From: Cellvibrionales bacterium UBA2034
GTDB lineage: Bacteria > Pseudomonadota > Gammaproteobacteria > Pseudomonadales > UBA7239
Length of the DNA: 6,063 nucleotides
Reading direction: 5' to 3'
Assembly (NCBI GenBank): GCA_002333095.1
Contig: DDBK01000056.1
Coordinates: 14,521 to 20,583 of the forward strand
Shown here: positions 6,016 to 6,063 of the stretch, piece after piece
Layout: each line of letters begins with the position of its first letter
How positions within the stretch are numbered: position 1 is the first letter of the stretch
The notes under the pieces: generated by a model
Seen by the model: only the letters and a program-made list of their open reading frames with translations
Told to the model about the DNA's origin: nothing
Database searches by the model: none
Program-made: the position numbers and the translations under genes

Positions 6016-6063
6016 ATGAACACATCAAGATTTCCAGGAAGCAGTCGTCACCAGCGCGGTGCG
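6016..6063 (+). CDS. pilX: Start of the next minor-pilin gene, probably pilX (truncated by window end)
   Basis: Sixteen codons are visible, reading MNTSRFPGSSRHQRGA. AGAGGA at 6001-6006 lies 9 nt before the ATG, and the gene follows pilW by 19 nt. The basic leader ending in QRG is what precedes a prepilin cleavage site in PilX proteins, and pilX follows pilW in the known operon. The hydrophobic helix that would prove it lies outside the window. The name therefore rests on position and the leader ending, not on a domain. Confidence 0.65.
   Translation, partial: MNTSRFPGSSRHQRGA

Noticed and set aside
1..6063. Mobile element, defence system or CRISPR
   Set aside because: All strong open frames belong to housekeeping or type IV pilus families, intergenic space is small, and no transposase, integrase or regularly spaced repeats were seen.

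Overview
The window (6,063 bp, about half G+C) reads entirely left to right and looks like the chromosome of a betaproteobacterium. I would guess the Nitrosomonadales/Methylophilales side, but this is inferred from protein character and gene order and I cannot name a genus. No gene on the minus strand is credible. I saw no rRNA or tRNA gene, CRISPR array, transposase, prophage gene or integration site.

Region 1 (1-3667) is a tightly packed housekeeping run: the 3' two-thirds of ileS (isoleucyl-tRNA synthetase), lspA (lipoprotein signal peptidase), fkpB/slpA (FKBP-type prolyl isomerase) and ispH (the last enzyme of the MEP isoprenoid pathway). This gene order is common in Proteobacteria. ileS and lspA are 25 nt apart, lspA and fkpB overlap by 4 nt, and fkpB and ispH overlap by 20 nt, so co-transcription and translational coupling are likely. 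lspA and fkpB both start with GTG.

Region 2 (3668-3818) is the only sizeable gap, 151 nt. It holds a hairpin around the ispH stop with no U-tract, a weak sigma70-like promoter candidate and an 8/9 match to the Pseudomonas AlgR box. It is the likely control region of the pilus cluster.

Region 3 (3819-6063) is the start of a type IV pilus minor-pilin operon: a GspH-domain FimT/FimU-family pilin, pilV, pilW and the first 16 codons of a gene in the pilX position. Gaps are 10-19 nt and each gene has its own Shine-Dalgarno site. The three complete products carry a type III prepilin signal (Gly, then a hydrophobic or aromatic residue, with Glu at mature +5) that the prepilin peptidase PilD would cut. 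Together they should form the priming and tip complex of the pilus. pilX is cut by the window end, and pilY1 and pilE would be expected beyond it.

I found no wholly new system. The most unusual signals are in-frame micro-repeats: an 18-bp x 3 repeat that copies the cleavage-site motif within the FimT leader, a 21-bp repeat in the PilW leader and a 12-bp repeat at the fkpB/ispH junction. The AlgR-like box and the co-directional ispH-fimT arrangement are also worth checking.
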